Assembly (NCBI GenBank): GCA_013397795.1
Contig: VZTJ01003250.1
Location: 628,283-692,282, forward strand
Direction of reading: 5' to 3'
Length of the DNA stretch: 64,000 nt
Source of the DNA: Orthonyx spaldingii
Lineage: Eukaryota > Chordata > Aves > Passeriformes > Orthonychidae
Both the position numbers and the translations under genes were made by a program. Shown in pieces: positions 61,156-64,000 of the stretch. Under the pieces are notes generated by a model. It saw only the letters and a program-made list of their open reading frames with translations. It was not told the origin of the DNA and did not search any database. Position 1 is the first letter of the stretch. Each line of letters opens with the position of its first letter.

Positions 61156-63783
61156 GTGAGGATCACTTGGGGCATCGAGGAAAAAAATGCATCTTGGCTG
61201 CCTGGGAAGATAGGTTCAGTATGTGCCTAAAAGAGACAACAGAGAGTGTTCCAGGTATGTTATTTGGTAATTTGGAGATAAATGTAATATTCTGGGAAAT
61301 ACAAGGCTTCTACATCAGTTAACCATTTCAATATAGGGCAAAGTGACTTCAGGCACCTTGGATGAGGAACATAACTAAGCAAAAGAAGCTCAATCAAAAA
61401 ACCCTACAATCCAAAATGCACAATACAGGAAAAAATTTCTACATCTTCTTTTTCAAAAGCTTCAAAATTTCCATTCTGGTTGAGAAAATCTAATACTCTA
61501 TTCTATATTACATGTGCCATCTATGTATTTGTCTTTCATAATTCAGGGTTAGCACATAATTTTACTGTCCACTGTTTTGCAAGTCCATTAATGTGTTCCT
61601 GTTCAAAACAATAACACCCTTCCAATCCTACAACAGGCATTTTGAGGACTAGTTTACTAAAGCAGTGCTGCTTCTATTTTAAGTTGTGCTACTTGTATTT
61701 ACCAGTTAAGACAGTGCAAGAATGGCGGTATTCTTTGAATAAACAGGGAACAAAGATGGTTGCTTGTACTGCAGAACTAATCCATAGATTGTTGCTGAAA
61801 GCATCGCTTTCTGATTAAATCCAGGCAAGGAATGTTGCTTCTTGAGGTACTTGTTACTCAGTTTCCCTTAGAAAACCTTATGCCATTAGTTCACTCTCCA
61901 GAGTCTGTCAATGCAAGGCCACTATTGTTTGATTCTGCACATTTGAAGCTGTGGATCAGTGTTGAGAGGAGTTACTGAGGTTATTTCAAACATTTTGTTA
62001 AGCTCACAGCAGCCTTCCCAAAGGAATGCTTGGCTGAAAACTACCTCTTATCCTGGGTGACAGAAAACATGAGAAAAGCTTTTGAGTACTGTTAGATTGA
62101 AGTCCAGGCAGCCACAAGTGCTGGTCAACTCACATTGCCACTAGGTGATTAATAGTTGTTTATTTTTAGGGCTGGAAGTAACAGGCCATCCTAAGGCCAG
62201 TGCAAGATGATATCTGAATAATCTGTGCGTGCCTCACAGTTTGGAGCAACCCTTTCTTTCTGTACAGCTGTTTATCTGGTGTCAGTGCTCACCAGAATGA
62301 TAGGATATTCCAAAAGTGCATTTAACTAAGGAGGCAGAACTGCTCTTACAACATTAGATTTTTGTTTAATAATTATTGTAAAACAGAACCAAACTGATCA
62401 GAGAAGTTGCGCAGCAAATTTTGATAGCAGAAATGTTGATAAATAAAGGCACTATATACCTGTGGGTTTAGTATTTGCTGAGCATAAATCTTGGAGCCAG
62501 CACTAAAGCTATCTCAAGACATTTTGAATGAATTATTAGACAATTCGGTATCTTCAAATCCTTATACACAAATATGCAATAAAACAAACAATGTAACAGA
62601 TGAATTAACAAATGGAGGACAGCTCATCTGTGCTTCCAACTTCCCAGATCAGAGAATTAGAAGACCAGACAGTAAATCATACAGAGTATCTCCACACAAC
62701 GTTTCTTAGCAGTTAACTACCAAACACACTATTGCCCATAATTGACAGGCAGAAACATTTTATATGTGATGCTGTACTTAAATTTACTGTCTCTCAAAAT
62801 GTAAGTCACCTATCTGTATTAAGCAGGGAACAGATGAAAAAGAAAGTGGTATGTCTGCTGCCCGTTACTGTGGCACCTGATGTGCATCCAGAAGGAAGTC
62901 AAACCCCTCCTCCGACCTTGAATATTCCTACTGCCTTTGGAATCTGCTGGCAAACTTTAATTGTGCCTGGTACACACTTATTTTTAATGCCTGAGGATCC
63001 TCAGCTTGTCTCTCAGTTGAGTCATATATCCAGTGTCTGTTCTACCCAAACTGATCCTGCCCCACTTTGTATTTGAAAATAATTTGGGATTTAGTTGTTA
63101 TTCAGAAAGGAGTGCATCTTGAGATACACAAATCTTATGTATCACCTGCAAAATATCCAGTCCCCCAGAAGAGATATTTTCACATGCTGGAAGTTGGAGA
63201 CTGTTCCAGAGACTCTAGAAGACCACCCAGGCAATCTGTAGGAAGTGTTACATTCAATATTAGGTGAAGTAAGTGCATAACTGGGGATGAGCAAAGAAAT
63301 GTACTTCCCTTTTCTTCCTTCTCTCTCCTTAACTACTAATACACATACAATTAGAGCTCTACTGTGTGTACCTTCTGAAAAAACTCATGTTATTTAGATT
63401 TATTTACAAGTTATTTGTTTCTTCTCAGTATATACCAACACTAAACCCAATTGCATTTCAGCTTTCTTTCCTTACTATGCACCAAACTTTCTGGGCTCAC
63501 CATCAACGTACAGAATTCTGTTCAAAAGGAAGACATAAATATGCACATGGCAATGTAAGTGAGCCCAGACGGAGGGAAAGGAAGAATCAGAGGAAAATGC
63601 TATCACTTGTGAAGTTTTAAAAGCAATGGCAGCTTAGTTGAGTTAGCCAGTGATATATTACAATCCATGCCTGATGAGAACTGAGGCAGAAGTCTGCAAC
63701 ACAATAAACTTGCATAGTATTAATATTTTCATGCATACAATTACATGTTGAAAACAGTGGAAGACAGCTGCACTACATATTCG

Positions 63784-63840
63784 TTCCTTTCCTTTCCTTT
63801 CCTTTCCTTTCCTTTCCTTTCCTTTCCTTTTTTTTTCTTT
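63784..63840 (+). repeat. (TTCCT)n pentanucleotide microsatellite
   Basis: About ten copies of a TTCCT/CCTTT pentamer ending in a T-run. The Lys-Gly-Lys-Glu-Arg repeat in the minus-strand frame across it comes from the tandem array. Confidence 0.97.
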
Positions 63841-64000
63841 GCCATGCAATTGCTAGATTGCTAGATAAATGAACATTGTTGGTTGGCAGACTTCTAAGGG
63901 CATCAGACAGCACTAGAAGTCTCATTTTAAACAAAACAGAAAAAGTGTGACCTATTGAGCTGCTAGTCCTGTTCCCTTTAAGACAAAAGCAAAACTAATA

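Larger units (their letters stand above)
53533..64000 (-). other. CDIN1: CDIN1 last intron (partial)
   Basis: This is AT-rich non-coding DNA upstream of the CDIN1 final exon in transcript direction. I looked for the preceding exon, which should end in the residues before the split arginine, and saw no match, so the intron probably extends past the right edge. It contains a 27-base A-run, a CR1 LINE fragment, a (TTCCT)n repeat and a 12-bp palindrome at 56064-56075. Open frames here, including 114 codons at 62732-63076, resemble no protein. Confidence 0.75.

Noticed and set aside
62161..62200. Second weak CR1-like line (GGGCTGGAAGTAACAGGCCATC)
   Set aside because: The match is short and has no continuation; could be chance or a very old remnant.
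62732..63076. 114-codon open frame in the CDIN1 intron, + strand
   Set aside because: No family resemblance and antisense to the host gene; not enough to call a gene.

Overview
The window looks like avian nuclear DNA. Coding capacity is confined to short exons, the bulk is AT-rich unique sequence, and the one clear transposable element (about 60508-61155, minus orientation) is a CR1 LINE 3' end of the bird/reptile type. A single unresolved base (n) sits in an A-run at 7592. I cannot name the species.

Two genes are recognisable and they face each other. At the left edge, on the + strand, is the final exon of MEIS2, a TALE homeobox transcription factor: the end of its last intron (1-547), the C-terminal coding part (548-834) and a 3'UTR of about 1.2 kb ending near a poly(A) signal at 1978-1983. 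At 53397-53532, on the - strand, is the terminal coding exon of CDIN1 (C15orf41), the codanin-1-interacting nuclease. Its last intron runs to the right edge of the window. This convergent MEIS2/CDIN1 order matches the human chromosome 15 arrangement as I remember it, and the shared synteny supports both calls.

Between them lie about 50 kb with no gene I can support. The first part (about 3.9-14.2 kb) is unusual. CpG-rich blocks (3895-4625, 6490-6800, 7335-7500, 8700-9380, 9480-9760, 11370-11600, 12815-13875, 14000-14160) alternate with AT-rich stretches dense in homeodomain (TAAT), TALE (TGACAG), FOX and TCF-like motifs. This is the look of a Polycomb/enhancer hub beside a developmental regulator. 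A midbrain enhancer and a RING1-bound region at the 3' side of mouse Meis2 have been described, as I recall, so this block is a candidate avian equivalent.

From 14.5 to 52.4 kb the DNA is a repeat-poor gene desert. It holds scattered candidate conserved elements (for example 32860-33370 and 47640-48000), small simple repeats, and on the - strand near 35120-35650 a frameshifted coding remnant with an AATAAA and an A-rich tail. The remnant looks like a processed retrocopy, which is rare in birds; I could not identify its parent gene. The last 10.5 kb is CDIN1 intron with the CR1 insertion and simple repeats. Nearly all other open frames are short, lie in GC-rich or simple-repeat DNA, and resemble no family I know.
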